From assembly GCF_041431415.1 (NCBI RefSeq), contig NZ_CP107845.1:3472001-3536000 (forward strand): a DNA stretch of 64,000 nucleotides, given 5' to 3'. The position numbers were made by a program, and so were the translations under genes. Below, in pieces: positions 33,675 to 41,776 of the stretch. This DNA is from Streptomyces sp. NBC_00513 (GTDB taxonomy: Bacteria > Actinomycetota > Actinomycetes > Streptomycetales > Streptomycetaceae). The notes under the pieces were generated by a model. That model was not told the origin of the DNA. It was given only the letters and a program-made list of their open reading frames with translations, and searched no databases. Numbering within the stretch: position 1 is the stretch's first letter; every line of letters begins with the position of its first letter.

Positions 33675-35198
33675 TCAGCTGCCCCCCAGCCGGAATCGGA
33701 AGAACCCGGCCGCGGTGCGGGCGAGGATCCACAGGTCCTGCCACAACGACCAGGTGTCGATGTAGTGGTTGTCGAAGCGGGCCCGGTCCTCGATGGAGGT
33801 GTCCCCGCGCAGTCCGTTGATCTGCGCGAGTCCGGTGATCCCGACGGGCATCCGGTGGCGGGCCTCGTAACCGGGGTGCACGCTGCTGAACTTGGCGACG
33901 AAGAAGGGCCGCTCGGGGCGCGGACCGACCAGGCTCATGTCACCCCGTACGACGTTCCACAGCTGCGGCAGCTCGTCCAGCGAGGACTTGCGCAGGAAGG
34001 ACCCGACCGGGCTCATCCGACGGTCTCCCGCGACCGTCCACCGGGTGGCGGACTCGTGGGGATCGGCGCTCAGGGTGCGGAACTTCAGCAGGGTGAAGGG
34101 GCGTCCGTACAGCCCGACCCGCTCCTGGCGGAAGATCACACCGGGACCGTCGACGAGCCGTACGGCCAGGGCGCAGGCGGCCATCACGGGCGCGGCGAAC
34201 AGCAGGGCGAGCGCGGCGAGCGAGGAGTCGATGATCCGCTTCGCGTACCGCTCCAACGGCCGGGACGGTCGCGGCAGCAGCGGCTGCACGGCGTACCCCC
34301 ACAACTGGTCGGCCGGCTGCGCCACCCGCATGCCGGTGACCTTGGCGGTGCCGGCGGGGTCGGCGAGCCAGAGTCGGCAGCCGTGGTCGTGGAAGAGCCG
34401 GACCAGTGACGCGGTGCGCTCGTCGGCCTCCGGCGGGCGGGTGAAGACGGCGTGCCGGACGGAGTTCTGGATGACCGCGCGCCGGACGTCCTCGTGGGTG
34501 GCGAGCACCGGGAGGGTGGCGTGCTCCCCGTCGCCGGCGCCGGTGTCGGCGATCCCCACGGGCCGCAGTCCGTACTCGGGGCGCCCGTGGAGGGCGGTGG
34601 CGACCGCCCCGGCGCCCGTGCCGGGACCGACGACGAGCGCGGAGGCGGGCGAGCGCAGCGCGGCGCGCCGGTGGAGCCGGTTCACGAGGCCCCGGCCGGC
34701 GCAGACCAGGAGGACCTGGAGGCAGACGCCGGCGAGCAGCACGCTCCAGCCCATGGCCTGTCCGGGGTGGAAGGCGGCCAGGACGGCGGCGGCCCCGCAC
34801 CACAGGACGACGGCCCGACCGGCGAGCGCGGGCAGTTCGAACAGCGCGGAGGGCGCGAGCCGCGGCCGGTACAACCCGGCCTGCGCGTGCAGCGCGAGGA
34901 GCAGGATCGCGAGGGGCAGGACGGCCTCGGTCGCGAGGCCCGGTCCGGGTACGGCCGAAACGGTGAGCGCGGCGGCCAGCGCGTCGGAGGCCACCAGCGC
35001 CATGACCCGGTCGCGGGGGCGGACCCGCCGCGGCCGGACGGCGGTCCTGGCCGGTTCGACCTGGGGCCCGCGCGGGGGGTGGATGGCGGTCACGGAACGG
35101 CGGGCTGGGGTGTGGGGCGCGGGCGCGAAGGCGCTGCTCCCGGCGGGCCCCGTGCCGCCCTGCCCGGGGTGCCGGGCGGGTGCGCTGTCCATCGTCAT
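33675..35198 (-). CDS. Polyprenyl-phosphate sugar phosphotransferase (WbaP/WcaJ type)
   Basis: Initiating phosphoglycosyl transferase (507 residues) that loads the first sugar-1-phosphate onto undecaprenyl phosphate. After a disordered 60-residue start come four or five membrane helices, a CoA-binding-like domain (SALVVGPGTGAGAVATALHG), and the C-terminal catalytic domain: RYAKRIIDSSLAALALLFAA, RQERVGLYGRPFTLLKFRTL, DELPQLWNVVRGDMSLVGPR and GITGLAQINGLRG. It overlaps the preceding gene by ATGA. Hexose-1-phosphate is the usual substrate; the sugar is unknown. Confidence 0.92.
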   Translation of the reverse strand: MTMDSAPARHPGQGGTGPAGSSAFAPAPHTPARRSVTAIHPPRGPQVEPARTAVRPRRVRPRDRVMALVASDALAAALTVSAVPGPGLATEAVLPLAILLLALHAQAGLYRPRLAPSALFELPALAGRAVVLWCGAAAVLAAFHPGQAMGWSVLLAGVCLQVLLVCAGRGLVNRLHRRAALRSPASALVVGPGTGAGAVATALHGRPEYGLRPVGIADTGAGDGEHATLPVLATHEDVRRAVIQNSVRHAVFTRPPEADERTASLVRLFHDHGCRLWLADPAGTAKVTGMRVAQPADQLWGYAVQPLLPRPSRPLERYAKRIIDSSLAALALLFAAPVMAACALAVRLVDGPGVIFRQERVGLYGRPFTLLKFRTLSADPHESATRWTVAGDRRMSPVGSFLRKSSLDELPQLWNVVRGDMSLVGPRPERPFFVAKFSSVHPGYEARHRMPVGITGLAQINGLRGDTSIEDRARFDNHYIDTWSLWQDLWILARTAAGFFRFRLGGS

Positions 35199-36397
35199 CG
35201 GCTGATGCGCTCCTGGTTCAAGGGCCGGGGCCTGCCCAGCAGTTCGTGGTACAGGCCGGTGACCGCGTCCGTGGTCCGCCGTACGTCGAAGTCGGTCCGG
35301 GCGTGCTCCCGGGCCCGCTCCCCGAGTTCGGCGAGCAGCCGCGGTTCGACCAACAGCCCGCAGAGGGCCTTGGCCAGTGCCGTCGGGTCCTCCGGTGGCA
35401 CCAGGCACAGCCGCCCCTGGCCGGGCGGCAGACTTTCCCGGGCACCACTGACGTCGGAGACCAGGACCGGGCGACCGCAGGCCATGGCTTCGAGCGGGGC
35501 GAGCGCCATGCCTTCCCACCGCGACGGCATTACAACGAGATCGGCGGCCCGAAGCCACGGTCGGATGTCGGAGGCGGCCCCCGCGAAGAGGACGCCCGGC
35601 GGGGCTCCCAGACGCAGCCGTTCGGTGTCGGGGCCGTCCCCGACGAGGGCCAGTCGGGCGCCCGGGATGGTCGCCGACACCTGTGGCCAGGCCTTGAGCA
35701 GGACGTCCTGGCCCTTCTGCGGGCAGAGCCGGCCGACGCAGACGACGAGCGGCGCGTCGCCCCGGAACTCGGCGGGCAGCGGGAGTTCGGCGCGGGCCGC
35801 CGCCCGGTCCAGGTCCCGGTCCGCGGCGCCGGGCCGGAAGTGGTCGGTGTCCACTCCGTTGCGGATGACCGACCAGCGGGCGGTGATCCCCTCGGACTCG
35901 CCGGCCCGACGTTCCGCCTCGCTGACGCAGAGCACCCGGTCGGCCCACCGGGCGCCGAACCGCTCCCAGCGCAGCGCGAGCGCGGCGGTGGCCCCGCCCA
36001 CGGCGTCGAAGGACCACGCGTGCGGTTGGAACACGGTCGCCACGGTGCCGCGCGCGGCCAGCCTCCCGGCCAACCCGGCCTTGGCGCTGTGGGCGTGCAG
36101 CAGATCGGGGCGGACGCGGCGGATCAGCCGCGCGGCGCCGAGCACCTCGGCGGGCAGGCCTGGCCCGGGTGATCGCCCGGCGCGCCAGGTGAGCACCTCG
36201 GCGCCGGCGTCGTGCGCGTCGTCGCCGAGCCGGCCGCCGCGAGGGCAGCCGACGACGACGCGCAATCCGGCGGCGGCCTGCGCCCGGACCAGGTCGGTGA
36301 CGACCCGGGCGACTCCGCCGTCCACGGGTTGGACGAGATGGAGGACGGTGCGGAGTACCGCTGGGGAAGAATCTGCTGTCGAACGGTTGGTCGACAC
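35195..36397 (-). CDS. GT4-type glycosyltransferase, first gene of the EPS operon
   Basis: A 400-residue GT-B glycosyltransferase: VLHLVQPVDGGVARVVTDLV (start of the acceptor domain), HAHSAKAGLAGRLAAR, and in the donor domain VCVGRLCPQKGQDVLLKAW and the EX7E motif in PSRWEGMALAPLEAMACGRP (about 306-325). GTG 36397 (VSTNRSTADSS) with GGAGATC upstream was chosen; the upstream ATG at 36451 lies on weak sequence. The next gene upstream ends 19 nt away on the same strand, so the operon promoter may be before it. Confidence 0.88.
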   Translation of the reverse strand: MSTNRSTADSSPAVLRTVLHLVQPVDGGVARVVTDLVRAQAAAGLRVVVGCPRGGRLGDDAHDAGAEVLTWRAGRSPGPGLPAEVLGAARLIRRVRPDLLHAHSAKAGLAGRLAARGTVATVFQPHAWSFDAVGGATAALALRWERFGARWADRVLCVSEAERRAGESEGITARWSVIRNGVDTDHFRPGAADRDLDRAAARAELPLPAEFRGDAPLVVCVGRLCPQKGQDVLLKAWPQVSATIPGARLALVGDGPDTERLRLGAPPGVLFAGAASDIRPWLRAADLVVMPSRWEGMALAPLEAMACGRPVLVSDVSGARESLPPGQGRLCLVPPEDPTALAKALCGLLVEPRLLAELGERAREHARTDFDVRRTTDAVTGLYHELLGRPRPLNQERISR

Positions 36398-36416
36398 GTG
36401 GAGTGATCTCCTACGT

Positions 36417-37541
36417 TCAGCGGCGCGCGTCTGTCTGAACGAAGAGCACACCGAGGAATTGGCCCTGACTTTCGCCCGTGAACTTGAAACTCAGGCCGTG
36501 GGCACCACCGGACAGGGCGGGACCAAGATCGAACACGTCCGCGTCATATCCGAGGGTATTCATGTGTTCGGGCTGTCGCACGAACGAGGAACGTCCGAAT
36601 TCCGTGATCGTGGAATTCATAACATCATTAAAAGGATTTTCTGAATCACTGAGGCTCACGCGCCGACCGCTGTCGGCCGTGACCGTCAGTGAGTCACCGA
36701 GGACCCCTCGGTCCCCGTCGTAGGCGACCACCCCGGCCTTGCCCGCGGACCCGGCCGGCGCGTCCAGTCCGGCGACCTCCACCGTCCGACCGGCCGCCTC
36801 GCCCACCCCCGGGAGCAGACCGTCGAACCCGTCCTGGACGGAGACCCGGCGCAGCGGCTCCTGGGGGTGCTCGTAGGCGACGACCAGCGTCCAGCCGCCC
36901 CAGGCCCCCACCGCCGAGTGCCCCATCGCGATGTTGAGCTGGGCGACCGTCCACATCCCCGCACCGCCCTTGCGAACCAGCGGGGTCACGTCGGCCGAGG
37001 CCTGGTAGGCGTCACTGCCGGCGTCGCTGCGGTGCCCGATGACGGTGTCCGCCAGGACTTCCTTGTACGCGCCGCCCGGCTCGGCGACCAGCACGCGACC
37101 GTTGTCCTCCGGCGGCTTCTGCTCGCCCACCCGCAGGTTCCCGCCCCAGTAGAGCCGGGCGTACGCGACCTTCGCGCCCTGCGGGACCTTGAGCTCGGAC
37201 CGGGTGGAGTTGTAGGTGTCGGGGTCCTTGTCGACCTCGCTGTAGAACATCTCGTAGTCGCTGTTGACCCCTGCGGCGCCGCCCTGCACGTCGGCGCAGG
37301 GTTCCGCCTCCCGGTTCTCCTCCTTGCGACAGCTGATCCCGGAGTTCGAGGCCCGGACCAGCCCGCCGTGCAGCGCGGCCTGGTAACGCTGCGTGAAGGG
37401 GACCCGGGCCTGCTCCTTGACCGTGACGTCGGAGAAACGGGAACCGGCGGGGACGGCCGCACCGGCCACCGGAACGTTCGCCGAAAGTGTGAGGCAGGAC
37501 AGCAGACCGAGCGTGCCGAGGATTCTGCGGGAGGAACCCAT
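36417..37541 (-). CDS. Secreted protein, DUF3344-like
   Basis: A 374-residue exported protein. Signal peptide SSRRILGTLGLLSCLTLSAN cut near AGA-AVPAG. The mature part is beta-rich, with a Cys pair near the N-terminus (SGISCRKEEN, AEPCADVQ) and segments AYARLYWGGNLRV, GAWGGWTLVVAYEHP, STITEFGRSS and NTLGYDADVFDLGPALSGG. This arrangement is found in Streptomyces surface proteins that I recall as DUF3344; function unknown. GGAGACAGGG precedes ATG 37541. It is divergent from the rodlin gene and may be co-expressed with either the polysaccharide operon or the surface island. Confidence 0.7.
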   Translation of the reverse strand: MGSSRRILGTLGLLSCLTLSANVPVAGAAVPAGSRFSDVTVKEQARVPFTQRYQAALHGGLVRASNSGISCRKEENREAEPCADVQGGAAGVNSDYEMFYSEVDKDPDTYNSTRSELKVPQGAKVAYARLYWGGNLRVGEQKPPEDNGRVLVAEPGGAYKEVLADTVIGHRSDAGSDAYQASADVTPLVRKGGAGMWTVAQLNIAMGHSAVGAWGGWTLVVAYEHPQEPLRRVSVQDGFDGLLPGVGEAAGRTVEVAGLDAPAGSAGKAGVVAYDGDRGVLGDSLTVTADSGRRVSLSDSENPFNDVMNSTITEFGRSSFVRQPEHMNTLGYDADVFDLGPALSGGAHGLSFKFTGESQGQFLGVLFVQTDARR

Positions 37542-37858
37542 GACCCTGTCTCCATTTTCGATCAGGGGAACAAAACAGGAGTGAACTTTGTCAGAAATCA
37601 AGCAGGAAATCACGCCGGACTCGCTCGTACGGCCTTTTGGGCGATAACACGCACCCTCAAAGTGGGCGGGTCGTTATGGGGGTTGCTCCACCGCTCGGAA
37701 CCGAAAGGGAAAACCGGGGTCCGGAAGGGACCCTCGCCCCGGGGACGACGCCCCGGCGAGCGGGCCTCACCCGCGGCTCCGACCCTCGTCCGGCGCCATC
37801 GGCGTCAACGCCCGACGTCAACCGCGGCGCCCGAAACTTCGGCATCCGAGTGAAGACA

Positions 37859-37887
37859 CGCAACCCGAGCCGGGGCTGCACCGTTGA
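37859..37887 (+). promoter_or_regulatory. Candidate BldN-type (ECF sigma) promoter of rodlin 1
   Basis: CGCAAC (37859-37864), 17 nt, CGTTGA (37882-37887), 45 nt before the rodlin ATG. The BldN consensus, as I recall it, is close to CGTAAC and CGTTGA. GAGTGAAG three bases upstream of the -35 and a block starting GTTGATC are also found before rodlin 2. Confidence 0.55.
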
Positions 37888-37932
37888 TCCGGGTGCTCCA
37901 GTACCGGGCAATCCTGCAAAAAAGGGACGACA

Positions 37933-38343
37933 ATGATCAAGAAGTTTGTAGCCGGCGCAGCGGTTGCCGCCTCCGTCGTGGGTCTGGGTGCCGCGATGGC
38001 CCCGTCGGCCATGGCCATCGGCAACGACGGCGGCATCAACACCGCCAACGGCAACAACTCGGCGCAGATCTACGGCAACCAGGCCACGTACGGCAACATG
38101 AGCCCGCAGATGGCGCTCATCCAGGGCTCCTTCAACAAGCCCTGCATCGCCCTGCCGGCCAAGGCCAACGTGCAGTCGGTGCTGGCCCTGGTCAACGTCG
38201 GTGTCCAGGACATCCCGGTCCTGTCCAGCCCGCAGAACCAGCAGTGCACCGAGAACTCCACCCAGGCCAAGGGTGACGAGGCCCTGTCGCACATCCTCAG
38301 CAACATCCCGGTCCTCTCCGGCAACGCCTCCGCCGGCAGCTGA
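37933..38343 (+). CDS. rdlA: Rodlin (RdlA/RdlB type)
   Basis: A 136-residue secreted structural protein of the rodlet layer on aerial hyphae and spores. Signal peptide (MIKKFVAGAAVAASVVGLGA, cut after AMA) and mature rodlin sequence IGNDGGINTANGNNSAQIYG, LIQGSFNKPCIALPAKANVQ, SPQNQQCTENSTQAKGDEAL and IPVLSGNASAGS. Two Cys (NKPC, QQCTEN). It is about 70% identical by eye to the second rodlin at 41823. GGGACG precedes the ATG. Assignment to RdlA rather than RdlB is arbitrary. Confidence 0.93.
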   Translation: MIKKFVAGAAVAASVVGLGAAMAPSAMAIGNDGGINTANGNNSAQIYGNQATYGNMSPQMALIQGSFNKPCIALPAKANVQSVLALVNVGVQDIPVLSSPQNQQCTENSTQAKGDEALSHILSNIPVLSGNASAGS

Positions 38344-38387
38344 CCGCCGCCCCGTACGTGGGCATTCCCCCGGCCGGGTCCGGGGAA

Positions 38388-38422
38388 CGAGGCCGTCGCA
38401 CCTTCGGGTCGCGGCGGCCTCG
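38388..38422 (+). terminator. Hairpin after rodlin 1
   Basis: CGAGGCCGTCGC (38388-38399) pairs with GCGGCGGCCTCG (38411-38422) with a single wobble; the loop is 11 nt. It lies 45 nt after the rodlin stop. Confidence 0.65.
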
Positions 38423-38529
38423 CCGCGTCCGAGGGCGCTCGAATTACCGCGAGCCGCAGAAATCCCCGCCGAATTCGACACCCCGCGCGACTTTGAGTGC
38501 GCGAGCATCGGAGTGAAATGCGGAGCGGC

Positions 38530-38545
38530 CCGGGAAAATTCCCGG
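38530..38545. promoter_or_regulatory. 16-bp palindrome upstream of chaplin 1
   Basis: CCGGGAAAATTCCCGG: 7-bp perfect arms around AA, 70 nt before the chaplin ATG. A GAGTGAA box like that before the rodlin promoters is at 38511. Could be an operator; no regulator is known. Confidence 0.35.
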
Positions 38546-38615
38546 TTTCTTTTGCCGGACCCGCTCGTTGTTATTTGTGCAGTGGATACGCCTCTGCGGG
38601 AAGGATCGAAAACAA

Positions 38616-38849
38616 ATGACGTACAAGAAGGCACTGGTGCTGGCCGCCGGCGTGCTGATGGCCGCCGGTGTCGCCTCCCCCGCCATGGCCGACTCGGCCG
38701 CCGAGGGCCAGGCCATCGGCTCCCCCGGCGTCGCCTCCGGGAACCTCGTCCAGGTTCCGGTGCACGTCCCGGTCAACGTCTGCGGCAACACCGTCAACGT
38801 GATCGCCCTGCTGAACCCCGCGTTCGGCAACACCTGCGTCAACGCCTGA
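38616..38849 (+). CDS. Short chaplin (ChpE/ChpH type)
   Basis: A 77-residue secreted amyloid-forming hydrophobin-like protein that coats aerial structures and lowers surface tension. Signal peptide (YKKALVLAAGVLMAAGVASP, cut after AMA) and a single chaplin domain: SAAEGQAIGSPGVASGNLVQ, VPVHVPVNVCGNTVNVIALL and NPAFGNTCVNA. The two Cys of the domain form the disulfide in known chaplins. GGGAAGGA lies upstream of ATG 38616. Length and lack of a sorting signal place it with the short, self-assembling chaplins. Confidence 0.93.
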   Translation: MTYKKALVLAAGVLMAAGVASPAMADSAAEGQAIGSPGVASGNLVQVPVHVPVNVCGNTVNVIALLNPAFGNTCVNA

Positions 38850-38888
38850 CGAAGCGTCTGCGCCCGCGAGGGCGAACCTCCTCGGGGT

Positions 38889-38922
38889 GGCCTCGGAGTG
38901 CACGGCGGTGCACTCCGAGGCC
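38889..38922 (+). terminator. Perfect 15-bp hairpin after chaplin 1
   Basis: GGCCTCGGAGTGCAC (38889-38903), a 4-nt GGCG loop, and its exact inverse complement (38908-38922). One of several strong hairpins that insulate genes in this island. Confidence 0.85.
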
Positions 38923-38970
38923 TCCTTCGATCCAGCACCGGCCGCAGTGCCGGTAGACAGGGAAGGACCC

Positions 38971-40107
38971 ATGCGACAGGTACTGAGCCGACAGGTGCTG
39001 GGCAAGGGGATGCTCACGGCGGCGGCCGCCTCCAGCCTGCTGTCGATCGCGACCGGCGCGGCCTACGCGCATCCCGGGGCGATGGCCGAGGCCTCGCACT
39101 CACCGGGGGTGCTGTCCGGCAACAGCGTCTCGGTACCGATCACCTTCGCGCCGAACGTGTGCGGCAACAGCGTGGACGGGGGTGCCGCGCTCAACCCCTC
39201 GATGGGCAACACCTGCGCCACCACCACCGGCTCCGACGCCGCCCACGACTACGAGCGCCACCTCAGCCCCGAACACGCCGCGATGTTCGAGCGCTACCTC
39301 GACGAGCGTCAGGGCGGCCGGCACGCGATGCCGCAGCAGCGGGACGAGGAGCCTCGCAGGCAGGCGCCCCGGCACGCGGCCCCCAAGCACGCGGCACCCC
39401 GGCACGCGGCGCCCCGCCACGAGGAGGCCCGCCACGAGGGCCCCCGTCACCAGGGCGGCCACGGGAGCGCGGAGGAGGAGTGCGACGACCACCCGCCGGT
39501 CGGCCCCCCGAACCCCGAGCCCCGCCCGCAGGCGGAGCACCCGACCGCCCCGGTGCCCCACCCGGCGCCCCCGGCTCCGAGGCCGCTCCCCCAGCCGCAC
39601 CCGCTCCCGGGGCCCGTCGCGGAGCACCCGGCGCCGAAGCCGTTGCCCAAGCCGGTCCCGATGCCCGAGACGCCCGCACCGGCCCAGGAGGCGCCCGTAC
39701 CGCTTCCGGCGCCCGAGCCCGAGTGGGAGCAGCCCAAGACGCTCCCGGCGCCCACCCCGGGTCCGTCGTTCGAGGACGAGGTCACCGGGCCGCCGCGCGG
39801 CAGCATGCCCGTGACGCACCCGGCCCCGGCCCCCGCGCCGGAGGTCGTACGCCCCGCGGACCAGCCGCCGGCCGCTCCCGCCGGCGACCTCCCCGTCCAC
39901 CTGCCGCCGGTACCGGCGCCGGCTCCGGCACCCGCGCCGGTCACCGCTCAGGTCCCCGCCCTCCCGCCGATGGTGGCCGTCCCCGCGCCGGCCGCGGTAG
40001 GGGAACTGGCGGACACCGGAGCGGGTCAACAGGCTGCCGCGGCCGCCCTCGCCACGGCTCTGATCCTGGGCGGCGCCATTCTGTACCGAAGGTCCCGTTT
40101 CGCCTGA
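38971..40107 (+). CDS. Long, sortase-anchored chaplin with one chaplin domain
   Basis: A 378-residue cell-wall-anchored chaplin. Signal peptide (AAAASSLLSIATGAAYA), one chaplin domain (SPGVLSGNSVSVPITFAPNV then CGNSVDGGAALNPSMGNTC), a His/Arg/Ala repeat (APRHAAPKHAAPRHAAPRHE, about 131-160), a long Pro/Ala stalk (about 170-335), and a C-terminal sorting signal: LADTG motif, hydrophobic stretch AAAAALATALILGGAILY and positive tail RRSRFA. Known long chaplins ChpA-C carry two chaplin domains and LAXTG; this one has a single domain and a far longer stalk. GGAAGGA lies 4 nt before ATG 38971. Confidence 0.88.
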   Translation: MRQVLSRQVLGKGMLTAAAASSLLSIATGAAYAHPGAMAEASHSPGVLSGNSVSVPITFAPNVCGNSVDGGAALNPSMGNTCATTTGSDAAHDYERHLSPEHAAMFERYLDERQGGRHAMPQQRDEEPRRQAPRHAAPKHAAPRHAAPRHEEARHEGPRHQGGHGSAEEECDDHPPVGPPNPEPRPQAEHPTAPVPHPAPPAPRPLPQPHPLPGPVAEHPAPKPLPKPVPMPETPAPAQEAPVPLPAPEPEWEQPKTLPAPTPGPSFEDEVTGPPRGSMPVTHPAPAPAPEVVRPADQPPAAPAGDLPVHLPPVPAPAPAPAPVTAQVPALPPMVAVPAPAAVGELADTGAGQQAAAAALATALILGGAILYRRSRFA

Positions 40108-40134
40108 CCGGCAATACCGGTAATCAGAAGAAAT

Positions 40135-40171
40135 AACGGCCGGAGAATCCCTGGTGGATTGTCCGGCCGTT
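40135..40171 (+). terminator. Two-stem hairpin after the long chaplin
   Basis: AACGGCCGGA / TCCGGCCGTT (40135-40144, 40162-40171) with an inner perfect stem AATCC/GGATT. It lies 28 nt after the stop. Confidence 0.8.
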
Positions 40172-40263
40172 GCCGCGTTCGCTCGCGCGTTTCCGTATCG
40201 GCGGGGAATCGTTAGCCAGGTCGAAAGCGGCGCGACGGTCGCCGCTGGAAAAGGGTTTCGATA

Positions 40264-40599
40264 ATGAAGTTCACGAAGGTCGCCGCTGTCGTCGCCGGTT
40301 CCGTGGCCCTCCTCGGCGCCGCGTCTCCCTCCTTCGCCGCCGGGACCCCGGCCGCGATGCCCCCCATGAGCCTGACCGGGGGACTGAGTGACGCGCTGAC
40401 GGCCACCACCGGCGCCACCGAGAACCTTCCCAACGAGGCGCTGGCCGAGCAGGGCGACAGCCTGGGCAAGGTCGTCGGCACCGTGCAGACGCTCAACAAG
40501 GCCCGCAACGACCTGCCGGGCGAGACCCTCAAGCTCGCGAACGGTGCGACCCAGGCCTCCCCGCTGCTCGGCGGCGTGGACCTCAACGGCGGTCGCTGA
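40264..40599 (+). CDS. Small secreted protein of the chaplin-rodlin island
   Basis: A 111-residue exported protein: signal peptide KFTKVAAVVAGSVALLGAAS, cut near SFA-AGTPA. The mature part has no Cys and looks helical and mildly acidic (GGLSDALTATTGATENLPNE, ALAEQGDSLGKVVGTVQTLN, LANGATQASPLLGGVDLNGG). I do not recognise the family; similar small secreted proteins accompany chaplins in streptomycetes. GGAAAAGGG lies before the ATG. It is flanked on both sides by terminators and so is transcribed alone. Confidence 0.75.
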   Translation: MKFTKVAAVVAGSVALLGAASPSFAAGTPAAMPPMSLTGGLSDALTATTGATENLPNEALAEQGDSLGKVVGTVQTLNKARNDLPGETLKLANGATQASPLLGGVDLNGGR

Positions 40600-40615
40600 A
40601 TCCGACCGGACGGGA

Positions 40616-40661
40616 CATGACCGTGGGCGCCACCGGCGAGGCCGGGGCGCCCACAGTCATG
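40616..40661. terminator. Bidirectional hairpin between a secreted protein and chaplin 2
   Basis: CATGACCGTGGGCGCC (40616-40631) and GGCGCCCACAGTCATG (40646-40661) pair with one mismatch; the loop holds a further CCGGC/GCCGG stem. It serves the two genes converging on it. Confidence 0.8.
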
Positions 40662-40674
40662 AGGTCGACTGACG

Positions 40675-40917
40675 TCAGTCGTTGACGCAGACGTTGCCGA
40701 ACGCGGGGTTCAGCAGGCCGATGACGTCGACCGAGTTGCCGCAGACGTTGACCGGGATGTGGACCGGCACCTGGGCCAGGTTGCCCGAGAGGACACCGGG
40801 GGAACCCACGGCCGCGCCCTCGGCCGAGGAGTCGGCGGAAGCGGCGCCCGCGGCACCGGCCACAGCGAGACCAGCGGAGGCCAGGGCCACGGCGGCCTTC
40901 TTGGCAGCAGAGTTCAT
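40675..40917 (-). CDS. Short chaplin 2
   Basis: An 80-residue chaplin on the opposite strand. Signal peptide (AAKKAAVALASAGLAVAGAA, cut after ASA) and one domain: DSSAEGAAVGSPGVLSGNLA, QVPVHIPVNVCGNSVDVIGL and LNPAFGNVCVND, with the conserved Cys pair. It differs from chaplin 1 mainly in the signal peptide. ATG 40917 was preferred to the upstream in-frame starts because it gives a standard signal peptide and has GAAGG upstream. Confidence 0.92.
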   Translation of the reverse strand: MNSAAKKAAVALASAGLAVAGAAGAASADSSAEGAAVGSPGVLSGNLAQVPVHIPVNVCGNSVDVIGLLNPAFGNVCVND

Positions 40918-41084
40918 GGGAAGTGCACCTTCTCTTCGACGTCCTGCCCCGATCCCGGGGCTCACACCGAGCGAAACGGTTCTGGTTCCCAAACGACACG
41001 GGTGAGCACCGAATCAGACCTGTTCAGCCCAATAGTCGTAACCGCGGCGCCCTTCCGGGCCGTTCCCCGCCACCATCTGGACGG

Positions 41085-41540
41085 CTACGGCACGTCGGGG
41101 ATCTCCGGGACGTCGGGCACCAGGTTCACCGGCAGGGCGGGGACGGCGGGCACCGCGGGCACGGCCGGCACGGCGGGGATCTCCGGGAGCTTGGGGACCT
41201 CCACCGGCACCTGCGGGACGGTCGGGATCTCCGGCAGCGTGGGGAGCGTGGGCAGTTGGATCGGCGGCAGCTTCACCCCGGCCGGCAGCAGGCCCTCCAG
41301 GGACTTCAACAGCCCCTCCAGCGTCGTGCGGAGCGTGGCGAGCAGATCGTCGATCGGCCCGGCGGCCGCGCGGGCCTCGATGCCCTCGATCTGTTCCTGC
41401 ACGGCCTCCACGCGTCGCGTGAGAGCCGCGCCCGCGCCGCTGTCGGCGGCGCTCGCGGGGGCGACCGCGCCGCACAGTATGGCGACCGCGAGGACGGAGG
41501 GGACGAGGACGCGGGCGCGGAACGACATCTTGCGGTGCAT
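41085..41540 (-). CDS. Secreted protein with Val-Pro repeat tail
   Basis: A 151-residue exported protein: signal peptide (RARVLVPSVLAVAILCGAVA, cut after ASA), a helical amphipathic region (LTRRVEAVQEQIEGIEARAA, about 40-60; DDLLATLRTTLEGLLKSLEG), then about 60 residues of TLPEIPTVPQVP- and PAVPAVPAVPAVPALP-type repeats. The repeat should form a polyproline-like rod. It has no Cys and no sorting signal. The GAAGGAAG box is upstream of ATG 41540. Unknown family. It lies upstream of chaplin 2 on the same strand and head-to-head with rodlin 2. Confidence 0.72.
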   Translation of the reverse strand: MHRKMSFRARVLVPSVLAVAILCGAVAPASAADSGAGAALTRRVEAVQEQIEGIEARAAAGPIDDLLATLRTTLEGLLKSLEGLLPAGVKLPPIQLPTLPTLPEIPTVPQVPVEVPKLPEIPAVPAVPAVPAVPALPVNLVPDVPEIPDVP

Positions 41541-41748
41541 GAATCTTCCTTCTGGTGGTCGCACGAATGCGGACCCGAGCGATCCGCTTCCTTGCCCACC
41601 GTGCGAACACCTCGCACGCTCCGCAACCGGAACACGGTCGGCCGCACGTCCCACTGCGGGCTGCGTACGGCCTTCGCGCACGCGTCCGGAGCCGCCTCAC
41701 CCTGGCTGGGGAAAAGCGCGCCCCAAGCGGGCCGTTTGAGTGAAGCAG

Positions 41749-41776
41749 CGGAACCAACCCGGCACCGGGCAGTTGA
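41749..41776 (+). promoter_or_regulatory. Candidate BldN-type promoter of rodlin 2
   Basis: CGGAAC (41749-41754), 16 nt, AGTTGA (41771-41776), 46 nt before the ATG. It is preceded by GAGTGAAG with the same 3-nt gap as in rodlin 1, and followed by the shared block GCTCCAxTAxCGGGCA. The match to the remembered consensus is weaker than for rodlin 1. Confidence 0.45.

Noticed and set aside
40675..40917. Chaplins and rodlins as a novel system in themselves
   Set aside because: Both families are well known for Streptomyces aerial development; only the odd long chaplin and the unknown partners were kept as findings.
41036..41063. CGTAAC followed 18 nt later by CGTTCC as another BldN-type promoter
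   Set aside because: It points into the 3' end of the minus-strand Val-Pro protein gene with no plus-strand gene for 760 nt; the -10 match is poor.
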